Source: Acidobacteriota bacterium (GTDB lineage: Bacteria > Acidobacteriota > Blastocatellia > Pyrinomonadales > Pyrinomonadaceae). Taken from it: a DNA stretch of 64,000 nt. Both the position numbers and the translations under genes were made by a program. The notes beneath the pieces are model-generated. The model saw only the letters and a list, made by a program, of their open reading frames with translations. It had not been told where the DNA came from and made no database searches. Location of the stretch: assembly GCA_003222895.1 (NCBI GenBank), contig QHXI01000060.1:1-64000 (forward strand). The letters run 5' to 3'. Below, piece by piece: positions 36,435 through 45,623 of this stretch (positions are counted from its first letter, which is position 1; each line of letters begins with the position of its first letter).

Positions 36435-36878
36435 ATGATTAGAAAAAGCTTCCCACAAACAAGTAAATACGTCTGCTTTGGACTACTGGGAATCGTCTTG
36501 CTTGCGGGCTCGTTGTTCGGATTAGACAAGCTAATAGTCCCCAACACACAAGCGATTTGCAATTCCCAGCCTAATTGTAACGGCGACACCGGAAGCTGGA
36601 CGGTCGACGAGTATCAGTGTCATTCCTTGTGTTCATGTAGCGGTAATAATTATTCGAATACCTGCTATTACGAATCGGGACATTGCAATGATGCACCGTC
36701 GCAGCCCGCTTTTTACGAACACTGCTATCAGGGGACTTGTGCCTGTCCAAGCGGGACTAGACCTGGAGGAGGAAGCGGTGGCGGTAGCGGCGAAGATTGG
36801 TGCATTGATAATTTCGACTGTAGCTTTGGGAGTTGCAATGAAGCGGGATTCTGCACTTCGGATGGTCCCATCAATTGA
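36435..36878 (+). CDS. cysteine-rich exported protein of unknown function
   Basis: The 147-residue protein has an N-terminal helix (YVCFGLLGIVLLAGSLFGL, about 12-30) and then about 115 residues with 14 cysteines in clusters (YQCHSLCSCSG, HCYQGTCACPSG, DWCIDNFDCSFGSCN). A flexible GGGSGGGSG linker lies near residue 113. Such density outside the membrane implies multiple disulfides. GGAGAAATC precedes the ATG. It ends the AraC-linked set. It could be a structural knob, a binding domain or a secreted peptide precursor; I cannot assign it. Confidence 0.7.
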   Translation: MIRKSFPQTSKYVCFGLLGIVLLAGSLFGLDKLIVPNTQAICNSQPNCNGDTGSWTVDEYQCHSLCSCSGNNYSNTCYYESGHCNDAPSQPAFYEHCYQGTCACPSGTRPGGGSGGGSGEDWCIDNFDCSFGSCNEAGFCTSDGPIN

Positions 36879-37215
36879 GTCTCCGCCTTCTCTGCAAGAT
36901 GAGACGCTCAAACTTCACAAGTTTGGCTTCGGTTTTCTTTAATAACCGACCATGATTATGGCGCGATGAAAGCCTACGCAATAGGCCAGGCCAGACGAAC
37001 CAACCGATACTAGAGGCACAGCAATTACCTCGCTCATGCCTTTTTGCTGAAGAGTTCCGTCACAAAAAAGTGATAGACCGACCTCGTGTTTTCTGTTACA
37101 TTCTGCGGTCAAGGTTCCACCCCAAGAAATCCGCTATTTGGCCGGAAATAGCAGCCACGCCGGTTGCCAAGGCGGGTCAATGCTTTCAAGGGCGTACATA
37201 CCGGGAGACCGCTAG
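36879..37215. other. 337-base gap before speA
   Basis: A weak stem CAAACTT/AAGTTTG near 36909-36925 followed by a T-rich stretch may terminate the preceding genes. No reading frame of note and no member of the repeat families is seen. The right half should hold the speA promoter and leader; a GGGAGA ribosome site precedes the TTG start. Confidence 0.4.
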
Positions 37216-39153
37216 TTGACCACCGCGATAGAACAGACAGTCGAAACCTACGGGATCGAAAATTGGGGCGCTGGATACTTTGACGTTAATCGCAAAGGCA
37301 ATCTGATTGTGCGGCCAGCCGAAGGCGATCCGCGCTCAGCCGACGTGAAAGAAATCGTCGAAGACTTGGCGCGCCGCGGGATTACCGCGCCGATCCTGCT
37401 TCGCTTTCCCCAACTGGTTGCGGCACAAGTGCGCAAACTTCAGCGCGCGTTCAGTAAATCCATCCGCGAATTCGAATATCAGGGCGCGCATATGTGCGTC
37501 TATCCAATGAAGGTGAACCAGCAACGCTCAGTCGTCGAGGAATATTTGCGCGAAGGATCGCGATACGATTTTGGATTGGAAGCGGGATCGAAAGCTGAGT
37601 TGTACGCGGCGATGGCCCTGGAACAATCGGCTGACAGTTTGCTCGTGCTGAATGGTTTCAAAGATGAAGAGTTCATCCAGTTGGGTTTCGCCGGCGCGAA
37701 ATCGGGCAAGCGCGTTGTCATCGTTATTGAAAAATTGAGCGAGCTCGATCACATTTTGCGCATTGCTGAAACTCACGAAGGCAACTCGCCAATGATCGGC
37801 ATGCGCGTGAAGCTTTATTCGAAAGGTTCCGGTCGCTGGGAAAAATCCGGTGGCGAAGCGGCCAAGTTTGGCCTGACCACGACCGAGCTGCTCGAAGTCA
37901 TCAATCGTCTGAAAGAGGCGGGCCAAATCGATATGCTGCGTCTGCTGCACTTTCATATTGGATCGCAGCTCACGGACATCAAGCGCATCAAGAATGCGAT
38001 GAAAGAAGCCGCGCGCGTCTATGCGAAAGTCTATCAGATGAAAGCGCCGATCGAATTGCTCGACGTCGGAGGCGGCATGGCCGTCGATTACGACGGTTCC
38101 AAGACTGCGTTCGATTCATCGGCGAATTACAGCGCACAGGAGTTCGCCAACGACGTTATCTATACCATCAAGCAGGTTTGCGACGACGAGAATGTTCCGC
38201 ATCCGACGATCATTCAGGAATCAGGCCGTTTTCTTTCCGCCTATCACGCGATGTTGATCACGAATATCCTTGAAGAAATTGAAACGGTAGTCGAGGACAT
38301 CACGCCAATCGAAATCGACGAAGACGATCCGCAGGTGGTAATCGAGCTCGGGGATCTGCGCGAAACGATCACGATCAAGAATTATCGCGAGTACTATCAC
38401 GACGCGCTGGAACATCGCGAAGAGTTGTTCACGCTTTTCAATCTCGGATTGATTTCGCTGGAAGATCGCGCGAAGGGCGAAGTGCTTTTCTGGGATGTTT
38501 GCGAACGTGCCGACCGATACGCGCAGCAATCCAAGTACGTTCCTGAAGAGTTTGGCGATCTGCGAAAACTTCTCTGCGCAAAGTATCTCGCCAACTTCTC
38601 AGTTTTTCGATCGGTGCCGGACCACTGGGCGCTCGATCAGCTATTTCCGATTGTGCCGATTCAAAGCTTGAACAAAACACCGACTGAGTTCGCAACGCTG
38701 TGCGATATCACGTGCGATTCAGACGGCGTGGTCGACAAATTTGTCGACCTTCACGATGTGAAGCAGGTGCTCGAGCTGCACAAGCTTGATCCGGATGAGC
38801 CTTACTATCTCGCGTTCATGCTGGTCGGCGCTTATCAGGAAGCAATGGGAAACAACCACAACCTGTTTGGCGCACCGAACGAAGCCCATATTCACATCGA
38901 CGAAGAAGGTTATCTGATTAAGAAAGTGATCCGCGGCACGACCGTCGGCGAGGCCGCCGGACGGGCGCGCTACGAACGCGGTTTATTGCACGACGGCTTT
39001 CGCCGGCAGGTGACCCAGCGAATAAAAGATGGCGAACTCAGTGAAGCCGAAGGCTCCGAATTGGTAAATTTTTATGAATCGCGTTACGACGCCTACACCT
39101 ATATCGCGGTTAATGGTAACCAAGTGAAGGGTCGGCGTCGTCATGACTATTAA
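37216..39153 (+). CDS. speA: biosynthetic arginine decarboxylase
   Basis: The 645-residue protein matches the large SpeA-type arginine decarboxylase. Lys99 in VYPMKVNQQ carries PLP. LLHFHIGSQLTDI and LDVGGGMAVDYDGS are family motifs, and NNHNLFGAPNEAHI lies near the end. It makes agmatine and CO2 from arginine in the cytoplasm. The start appears to be TTG at 37216, after a modest GGGAGA site. With the agmatinase at 45624 it provides the arginine-to-putrescine route. It is followed by a deoxyhypusine-synthase-like gene. Confidence 0.96.
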   Translation: MTTAIEQTVETYGIENWGAGYFDVNRKGNLIVRPAEGDPRSADVKEIVEDLARRGITAPILLRFPQLVAAQVRKLQRAFSKSIREFEYQGAHMCVYPMKVNQQRSVVEEYLREGSRYDFGLEAGSKAELYAAMALEQSADSLLVLNGFKDEEFIQLGFAGAKSGKRVVIVIEKLSELDHILRIAETHEGNSPMIGMRVKLYSKGSGRWEKSGGEAAKFGLTTTELLEVINRLKEAGQIDMLRLLHFHIGSQLTDIKRIKNAMKEAARVYAKVYQMKAPIELLDVGGGMAVDYDGSKTAFDSSANYSAQEFANDVIYTIKQVCDDENVPHPTIIQESGRFLSAYHAMLITNILEEIETVVEDITPIEIDEDDPQVVIELGDLRETITIKNYREYYHDALEHREELFTLFNLGLISLEDRAKGEVLFWDVCERADRYAQQSKYVPEEFGDLRKLLCAKYLANFSVFRSVPDHWALDQLFPIVPIQSLNKTPTEFATLCDITCDSDGVVDKFVDLHDVKQVLELHKLDPDEPYYLAFMLVGAYQEAMGNNHNLFGAPNEAHIHIDEEGYLIKKVIRGTTVGEAAGRARYERGLLHDGFRRQVTQRIKDGELSEAEGSELVNFYESRYDAYTYIAVNGNQVKGRRRHDY

Positions 39154-39265
39154 TGATCAGTTTTTCTAAACCTGGAGATGTTGTTAAGAGTCGGGCTACT
39201 GCCTGACAGGTGGGCCGTTGCCCGCCGCTAAACGCGCCTGCGAAGAAAGAAGAAAGCGAATTCTT

Positions 39266-40327
39266 ATGGTGACACAACGCAAACCAAAGCCGAGCAAGTA
39301 CCTAACGATTCCAACCCGCCCGGTTCAAGTCGATCGCGATCGATCGGTGGCGGGGCTCTTGGAAAAGATGGAGGGCACAGGATTCGGCGGGCGGCAACTA
39401 GCGGAATCGCATCGCATCTGGCTCGACATGCTGGGCGACAACACGACGATTTTCATGGCCGCATCGGGCGCCTTGATCCCTGCGGGGATGCGCAGGCTGC
39501 TGGCCTACGTCGTCAAGAATCGTTTCGTCGATGTGCTGATTCTTTCCGGCTCGATGATCTTCCACGACCTGCATGAAACGCTCGGGCGTCATCATTTCCA
39601 GGCCCATCCGAACATGACTGATGCTGAACTCGAAGCCTCGCACATCAATCGCATGTGGGATTTGCTGGCGAGCGAAGAGGAATATCACGAAGCAGAAGAA
39701 TGGGTCGGCGGATTCGCGAGTCAGTTGGATCAATCGCGGCCCTACTCAACCCGAGAATTTCTTCATCTGCTCGGTCGCGAACTCGCGGAGATTGCCGCCG
39801 AGGACGGAGTGCTCACCGCAGCTTACAAATCACGCGTGCCTGTTTTTTGTCCCGGCATCATGGAGAGTGGCGTCGCTGTGGGCATCGGCGGTTCGCGTTT
39901 CGAGAAGAAGAACAACTTTCAGTTCGACATTGTGCAGGATGTTTTGGACATGGCCCAAATCGCGATTCGCGCGCGCGTGTCCGGCGTGATCAATATCGGC
40001 GGTGGCATCACCAAGAGTTTCCTGCGACAGACTGAAATGTCCGCGCACATTTTCAAACAGCAGGTGCACGGTCACAAGTACGCGATTCAAATCGCGGCCG
40101 ATGCGCCGCACCCCGGCGGCCGCTCGAGCGCCGTTGCCTTCGATGAATCGCTGGTGTACGGAAAACTCGGACGCGGCGCGCTGACCGCTTACGTGAATTG
40201 CGACGCCACGATCGCGCTGCCGATCATTATCACCGCGCTATCACAAACGGCAGCGAAATATATGAAGGGTCGACGCCGTCCGAACTTCACTTTTGGCGGC
40301 AAGGACTTGATCATAGACGTCCCGTAA
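39266..40327 (+). CDS. speY: deoxyhypusine synthase-like protein, probable homospermidine synthase
   Basis: Starting at the ATG at 39266 the protein has 353 residues; an in-frame start at 39218 would add 16. It belongs to the deoxyhypusine synthase family. The NAD-fold signature ILSGSMIFHDLHE is present, as are GVINIGGGITKS and the active-site region FDESLVYGKLGRGA, with the catalytic Lys at about residue 300. Bacteria lack eIF5A, the usual target. In Anabaena such a homologue makes homospermidine from putrescine. Between speA and speB the same role is likely here. Confidence 0.82.
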   Translation: MVTQRKPKPSKYLTIPTRPVQVDRDRSVAGLLEKMEGTGFGGRQLAESHRIWLDMLGDNTTIFMAASGALIPAGMRRLLAYVVKNRFVDVLILSGSMIFHDLHETLGRHHFQAHPNMTDAELEASHINRMWDLLASEEEYHEAEEWVGGFASQLDQSRPYSTREFLHLLGRELAEIAAEDGVLTAAYKSRVPVFCPGIMESGVAVGIGGSRFEKKNNFQFDIVQDVLDMAQIAIRARVSGVINIGGGITKSFLRQTEMSAHIFKQQVHGHKYAIQIAADAPHPGGRSSAVAFDESLVYGKLGRGALTAYVNCDATIALPIIITALSQTAAKYMKGRRRPNFTFGGKDLIIDVP

Positions 40328-40556
40328 GAAATATTTTTGCCAAGCCGCCGTATCCCTAAGAATAATCGGCGTTTGACTTACAAGCACTCCCACAAAAATA
40401 TTGACTTTCTCTCTTAACCCGCATATCGTTCGCAGCCGTTACAGAGGCTAGACACTCACGAGCCTGATCGGCCCTTGCAAACTCGGCCGCGTCCAGCCTG
40501 CCATCTGAAAAGAAATAGCAAGGCCCGGTTATTTTCCAAATATGATTGGAGGCGTC

Positions 40557-41801
40557 ATGAGCGATCAACCATTTAGTGTTTATTATGCTTTGGATGGACC
40601 AGACCTCGACGGGCTGGTCGGCAGCGCGGGCATCTTGCGCTTCGACTGGCCTGAACGAAAGTTCTACATCAAGCATTTCGACGGAATTAGTTCAGGACAC
40701 AATCCTTCGCTGGCGCCGAACGGCAAGCTGGCGCTGCTCGGCAACTTCAGCCAGACGATCATGCTGCTGGACATCGAGGATGCAAACAACATTCGCGAAG
40801 TCGCGCGACAATCGACGATGTTCTTTGAGGAGTGCGGTTATCGCATGCGATCGAACACGCATCACCTCTGGTATCCGGACAGCGAAAGTTTCATCGGGGC
40901 CGTCGGCGATCATCTTTATCACTTTCGCGTTGACGACCTGAAAAATCCCGTGAACCTCGGTCCGCATTATTTAGAGAATGCTCACGAGTTGCGCTGGGAC
41001 GCTACTCATCGATACATCCTGATGGGGGACCTCGGACCAGAAAAACAAGACGTGCGTCAGGTGGGCGTCTTCGATCTGCAGGAGCCTGACCCGAAGAAGC
41101 GGGCCCGCAAGATCAAGGTGCAGAACAACGTCTGGCACTGCCGGGTTCATCCGACCAAGCCGGTCGGCTATGCGCTCACCTATTCACTGATTACCGACCA
41201 CGAAGACTGGGTGAACTGGTCGCCGGGTTACGTGCGCGAGTACATATACGAGATCGATCTTCCGGCAGCGAAAATCACCCGCACCTGGAGCAGCGCCGCC
41301 GAGTTTCCGGGTCACCTCAACTCAGACGTGGAAATCTACGACGACACCTTGTACATCGCGAGTGGCGGCAGCCATGGTGTGCTCGAAATTCCGCTCGATC
41401 GTTTCGCCGAGTTTCGTTTTCTCGAGTGCATCCCACGCTTTTCGACGCGCCTTTTTAGTCTGAACGATCAAATGCACACGCTGCTCGGCGCGATGTCGCG
41501 TAAAGCCAGCGTTACGAGCACGCACTACATGCTGCAAACTCTTCAGATTACCGGCTGGCGCATTCTGGACGGCATCTATGCCACGCGCGTTTCACCCGAT
41601 GGCAAGTACATCATCACGGGCAACCGCGGCTACAACACCATAGCCGTTTATGACCGCAAGACTTTTCGTAAAGTGTACGAAAAGTTGCTTCCATTTCGTA
41701 AGCAGGTTACCGGCCGCGGTGGCTACAATCATTATCAGCTTACGAATAGTTTCTTTGGTTATCACCTCGGAGTTCATCACAGCGAATTAATCGCGCGATA
41801 A
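40557..41801 (+). CDS. beta-propeller-like protein of unknown function
   Basis: The ATG at 40557 follows GGAGGCGTC and gives 414 residues without signal peptide. Repeating four-stranded units (for example RYILMGDLGPEK...QVGVFDL and YIASGGSHGVLEIPL, then GKYIITGNRGYNTIAVYDRKTF) suggest a six- or seven-bladed propeller. Histidines are frequent at loop positions (His48, His102-103, His143, and later WHCRVHP, GHLNSD, NHYQ and VHHSE). Metal binding is therefore possible but unproven. It follows speY and precedes the duplicated protein by 43 bases. No family name is recognised. Confidence 0.7.
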   Translation: MSDQPFSVYYALDGPDLDGLVGSAGILRFDWPERKFYIKHFDGISSGHNPSLAPNGKLALLGNFSQTIMLLDIEDANNIREVARQSTMFFEECGYRMRSNTHHLWYPDSESFIGAVGDHLYHFRVDDLKNPVNLGPHYLENAHELRWDATHRYILMGDLGPEKQDVRQVGVFDLQEPDPKKRARKIKVQNNVWHCRVHPTKPVGYALTYSLITDHEDWVNWSPGYVREYIYEIDLPAAKITRTWSSAAEFPGHLNSDVEIYDDTLYIASGGSHGVLEIPLDRFAEFRFLECIPRFSTRLFSLNDQMHTLLGAMSRKASVTSTHYMLQTLQITGWRILDGIYATRVSPDGKYIITGNRGYNTIAVYDRKTFRKVYEKLLPFRKQVTGRGGYNHYQLTNSFFGYHLGVHHSELIAR

Positions 41802-41844
41802 CGGTTACGCACGCGCTGGCGTGCCTGATGAAAGGAGTTTCGTT

Positions 41845-43677
41845 ATGTCATGGAATGCTTCCGGCGGCGCAGCAGGAGTGGACGCCACTCTGAAGACTTT
41901 GACTTGTCTGAATAATGCCAATCCGAATGACGAATTAGTCAAAGAGATCAAAGCGGATCTCTCAGTAGCGTCTTCGATCCTCGAAATGATCAAGGATTAC
42001 ATGGCGCTGCTCAAGGACAACTTCAATAACGATGCGCCGCCATTTCGAAAGCTCGCGAAGCTTTTTGAATTGGGTGAAACGTTCGACGCTCTGGATGGTC
42101 ATTACTATGGAGTCTGTCCCGGTCTTCGCACTGGCGACCTGCACGGCGTAGCTGCTGAATTCGGCAACCTGCTCGGATACGTTTGGAGTTCGGCAATCGT
42201 GGGCCACTGTCCCTGGGCTGGGAAAAGCTACTCTCCGATGAGCGACGAAGACCGGGCGAGGATTCTCGGCGATACTGTGCCCGCTGATGTGAAAGTCCTT
42301 CGCGGCATCAATCATTTCAATAAGATTGAAGGCGCTCCGGTCAACGTCGCCACAGTCGCTTTACTAAATTTCATGTGGCACTTGCAGAAAGCGACCGACG
42401 AAGAGAAAAGCCAGTACGGTTATGACTATAAGGGAGGCAACATTGCCTCGCATCGCGCGCCTTCGATTTATCCCGGCACGCCGCGCGAAGTATTTCGTTT
42501 GAACTATCGCTATCCCGACCTCGGTAATTACCCGCCGCTGAGTTATTTGATTGATGAGATGGTGCAAATCGCCGATGGCATGTTCCTGGGCCAGGCGATC
42601 TTCGCAACTACAAAATTCTTAGACCGATACGATCCAAAAGCTGACCCGGCAACTTACCACTACCAGAACTTCGGCTACTTTCTTTTGTTCGAGCCGTTTT
42701 GGAACGCCGAAGCTAAACGCCTGTTTCCGTTTTTGGAAATGCCGGATGTCGCAGTTCCGGCTGAAGTGCCGAAGGCTTCAGCTCCTGCGCCCGCGCCAAC
42801 TCCACCGCCAACGGACAAGTTTTCAACTTTGTCGTTAGCCGATCCGACCGATGGCGACGTCGATGCTGCCCGCCTCAGAGAAGTGCGCGCCGACATTAAG
42901 AACGCCGGTGACATCATGCGCACGCTGAAATCCTATTCGGATATTCTGACGGCTGAGCACAAAACTGTCTCGCCGACATTCGACAAACTGCACACGCTTT
43001 TCAATGCAGGCATCGCGCCCCAAACGATGAATGGTTTCTATCGCGGCGCTTTGATTTCATGGCAAAGCCAGGGATTACTCGCGCCGTTTGAGGAAAACGC
43101 AATTAGTGTCGCGTGGCAGGCGTCGCGTTTCTTCTCGCCATGGACGGGAAAGAAATTCAATCCCATCGACGAAGCGGAACTAGCCAAATGGACTGAAGGC
43201 GGCGAGTCGATGGGCTCAGACCCGGCATATAACTGTTCGAACACAGTTGCCTTTCGCACGCTCAAAGAAAAGTTCACGCGCGAAGTTTCGAAGCTGGCCG
43301 GTGTGCGCATGGAAGACGCAACGCCCGAAGAGAAACAGAAGTACGGTTATGACGCGCACACTTTTTTCTTCATCGGGCGGCCCAACAAAACCAGCATGCT
43401 GCCAGAGAACAAGGGCAAAAAGATCTACCAATTCAATTATCGCTGGAAGCCTCTAAAGAATATTCCGCCGGATTGCTTTTGCATCGACGAGATTGCGCAG
43501 ATCGCTGAAGGTCTCTATCTCGGTCAATTGATTTACGCGACTGATTGGCTGAAGCCGTGGGATCCAAACACCCCGATCTCAGAATATAAGTACAAGCTGT
43601 TCGGCTACTTCCTCTTGATGGATGAGGAATGGCATCAAAGACGGCTGCGGATCGGATTCGATTTGCAGGACATTTGA
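41845..43677 (+). CDS. tandemly duplicated two-domain protein of unknown family
   Basis: AAAGGAG before the ATG at 41845 gives 610 residues. The protein is two related halves (about 30-300 and 340-610) joined by a Pro/Ala linker (308-325). Matching motifs include PWAGK at 123-127 and PWTGK at 432-436, then YGYD at 191 and 501. The segment IDEMVQIADGMFLGQAIFAT (236-255) matches IDEIAQIAEGLYLGQLIYAT (547-566), and FGYFLL (276-281) matches 586-591. There is no signal peptide or membrane helix, so it is likely cytoplasmic. I do not recognise the fold. It lies between a propeller-like protein and a GMC oxidoreductase. Confidence 0.75.
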   Translation: MSWNASGGAAGVDATLKTLTCLNNANPNDELVKEIKADLSVASSILEMIKDYMALLKDNFNNDAPPFRKLAKLFELGETFDALDGHYYGVCPGLRTGDLHGVAAEFGNLLGYVWSSAIVGHCPWAGKSYSPMSDEDRARILGDTVPADVKVLRGINHFNKIEGAPVNVATVALLNFMWHLQKATDEEKSQYGYDYKGGNIASHRAPSIYPGTPREVFRLNYRYPDLGNYPPLSYLIDEMVQIADGMFLGQAIFATTKFLDRYDPKADPATYHYQNFGYFLLFEPFWNAEAKRLFPFLEMPDVAVPAEVPKASAPAPAPTPPPTDKFSTLSLADPTDGDVDAARLREVRADIKNAGDIMRTLKSYSDILTAEHKTVSPTFDKLHTLFNAGIAPQTMNGFYRGALISWQSQGLLAPFEENAISVAWQASRFFSPWTGKKFNPIDEAELAKWTEGGESMGSDPAYNCSNTVAFRTLKEKFTREVSKLAGVRMEDATPEEKQKYGYDAHTFFFIGRPNKTSMLPENKGKKIYQFNYRWKPLKNIPPDCFCIDEIAQIAEGLYLGQLIYATDWLKPWDPNTPISEYKYKLFGYFLLMDEEWHQRRLRIGFDLQDI

Positions 43678-43691
43678 GGCCTTGGCTTTTT

Positions 43692-43781
43692 CCCCTCTCC
43701 CCCTGGGAGAGGAGCCCGGGGTGAGGGGCGAAGCTTCAGCGCGACAAGCCCTCACCCAGCCCTCTCCCAGTGGGAGAGGGC
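43692..43781. repeat. CCCTCTCCC/GGGAGAGGG palindromic repeat
   Basis: CCCCTCTCCCCCTGGGAGAGG (from 43692) and CCTCTCCCAGTGGGAGAGG (43761-43779) are each palindromic. GGGGTGAGGG and CCCTCACCC form inner complementary arms. This word is a widespread dispersed repeat in many bacterial genomes. Here it separates the duplicated gene from the GMC oxidoreductase gene. Confidence 0.75.
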
Positions 43782-43805
43782 TTTAAGAAATACAAGACCA
43801 ATCCC

Positions 43806-45446
43806 ATGAAAGACATTTACGACGTGGTCGTCATCGGCTCGGGTTTCGGCGGAGCGATCAATGCTTGCCGGCTCGCACAAGCGGGCCGATCTGTTTGCAT
43901 CCTCGAGCGTGGCAAGCGTTGGGGCAAAAAAGATTTTCCGCGCACCACGGGCCAGGTCGCGCGCTCGTTTTGGAATTACAAAGATCTCGGGTTGCTCGAC
44001 TATCGCGCGTTCGAAAACATCGACGTGCTGCAGGCGAGCGGCGTCGGCGGCGGCTCGCTCGTCTACTTCAACGTCCACATTCGCACCCCCAAAGAAATCT
44101 TTGAAAATCCGCGTTGGCCCAAAGGCGTCAAGCGCGACATACTAAATCCTTTCTACGACAAGGCTCGTGACATGTTGGAAGCGCGTCAACTGACGCCGCC
44201 CGCCGATCGCGACATGCCGCCCCGCACAGAAGCGTTCATCGCCGCGGCGCAAAATGCCGGACGCAAACCCGAACTGATGGAGATCTGTGTTTACACGGGT
44301 CCAGAAAAAGTGAATCGCCAGGGCGTCGTGCAGGACGGTTGCGTTTACTGCGGCAACTGCATGCTGGGCTGTCACGTTCACGCGAAGAACACGCTCGACC
44401 TGAATTACATCCCGCTCGCCGAACAAAATGGCGCCGAAGTTTATCCGCTGCATCAGGTCGAAAAAATCGAGCCCATCGATCCAGTTGAAGTGAACGGCTA
44501 TCGTGTTCACTTCCGCCAATTCGACCTCGAGACCGCTGAGTCGCAGCCGCTCACGGTCGATGGCGCCAGATTCGATCGGGGCGCCAAGCCCGACCCCACC
44601 TCTCAACCTGGATCGGTCATTGGACGAAAAGTAATTATCTCTGCCGGTTCGTTGGGCTCTACTGAAATCCTTTTGCGCTGTCGCGATCTCCACGAGACCC
44701 TGCCAAATCTCAGTCCGGCGCTCGGCACAAAGTTTTCTGGTAACGGCGACTTCCTTTTGGCCGGGTCGCTCGAATCGAATCGCGAAGTCGATCCGGGCTC
44801 CGGACCAAGCATCACCGCGGCCATCGACGCTTCGACGGCAAACAACAGAATCATGATTCAGGATCTGGGTTTTCCAGATCCATTTCTCTGGTACCTGGAA
44901 AGCGCCTTGCCGGTACCCCGACGTTTGAAGAATCTCGGATTGTTTTTCCGCAAATACTTGATGCGAACGCTCGGACTCGATCATGGTTCGGCTTTTACCG
45001 ATGGCGCCGACAAATTATTTAAGGGAGGCGTGACGCCAAAGTTTCTGCCTTTTCTCGGCATGGGAACGGACGCCGCGGACGGCTGCATGCAATTGTCGGA
45101 AGGCAACATTGAAATCGATTGGAATGTTCGCCGGAGCCGCGCGATGTTCGACGAGATGGAAGCAGCGTTGAAGGAATTGAGCAAAGGAATCGGCGGCGAG
45201 TACATGCCGAGCGTGCTGTGGGGCTGGCCCTGGCGAAAGCTTCTGACCGCGCATCCGCTCGGCGGCTGCACGATGTCCGACAACCCAAAAGAAGGCGTGG
45301 TAAACGAGTTCGGCGAGGTTTGGAACTATCCCAATCTTTACGTTTCCGACGGATCGATCATTCCGACGGCGCTGTCAGTAAATCCTTCGGCGACGATCAG
45401 CGCCTTGTCGGAACGAATTGCGGATTACATCGTGAGTTCCCAATGA
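43806..45446 (+). CDS. GMC family oxidoreductase, ChoD-like
   Basis: The ATG at 43806 gives 546 residues and places the FAD-binding GSGFGG (11-16) right at the N-terminus; upstream in-frame sequence comes from a repeat. A CxxCxxCxxxC set (Cys179, 182, 185, 189) followed by AKNTLDLNYI is characteristic of the ChoD-type cholesterol-oxidase-like branch. The C-terminal HPLGGCTMSDNPKEGV and NPSATISALSERIA segments complete the GMC fold. It likely oxidises a hydrophobic alcohol with FAD. It has no signal peptide. It is flanked by a protein of unknown family and agmatinase; the true substrate is unknown. Confidence 0.87.
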   Translation: MKDIYDVVVIGSGFGGAINACRLAQAGRSVCILERGKRWGKKDFPRTTGQVARSFWNYKDLGLLDYRAFENIDVLQASGVGGGSLVYFNVHIRTPKEIFENPRWPKGVKRDILNPFYDKARDMLEARQLTPPADRDMPPRTEAFIAAAQNAGRKPELMEICVYTGPEKVNRQGVVQDGCVYCGNCMLGCHVHAKNTLDLNYIPLAEQNGAEVYPLHQVEKIEPIDPVEVNGYRVHFRQFDLETAESQPLTVDGARFDRGAKPDPTSQPGSVIGRKVIISAGSLGSTEILLRCRDLHETLPNLSPALGTKFSGNGDFLLAGSLESNREVDPGSGPSITAAIDASTANNRIMIQDLGFPDPFLWYLESALPVPRRLKNLGLFFRKYLMRTLGLDHGSAFTDGADKLFKGGVTPKFLPFLGMGTDAADGCMQLSEGNIEIDWNVRRSRAMFDEMEAALKELSKGIGGEYMPSVLWGWPWRKLLTAHPLGGCTMSDNPKEGVVNEFGEVWNYPNLYVSDGSIIPTALSVNPSATISALSERIADYIVSSQ

Positions 45447-45492
45447 TGTCGTTCATCAGATCGTAATCGGCTGCTCAATCAACTCAGGCGAA

Positions 45493-45556
45493 GCCGCAGT
45501 GATCCAGCGCTAAAGCGTGGTCTAACAATCCTGCGGCAAGCCCGCTGAATCGGGCT
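45493..45556. repeat. CAGCGCTAAA...CCTGCGG palindrome repeat
   Basis: GCCGCAG (45493-45499) and CTGCGGC (45531-45537) enclose CCAGCGCTAAAGCGTGG. A second hairpin, AGCCCGCTGAATCGGGCT, follows at 45539-45556. It shares words with the module at 20725-21086. Confidence 0.6.
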
Positions 45557-45623
45557 CAAGAGTCGGTTCGAGCTTTAAGATTTATGATAGCTTCGCAGTC
45601 CATCCTTAGCTAAACTCCAGCGC

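Noticed and set aside
43770-43805. Upstream start for the GMC oxidoreductase
   Set aside because: The extra residues are encoded by the CCCTCTCCC repeat; the ATG at 43806 directly precedes the FAD motif as in homologues.
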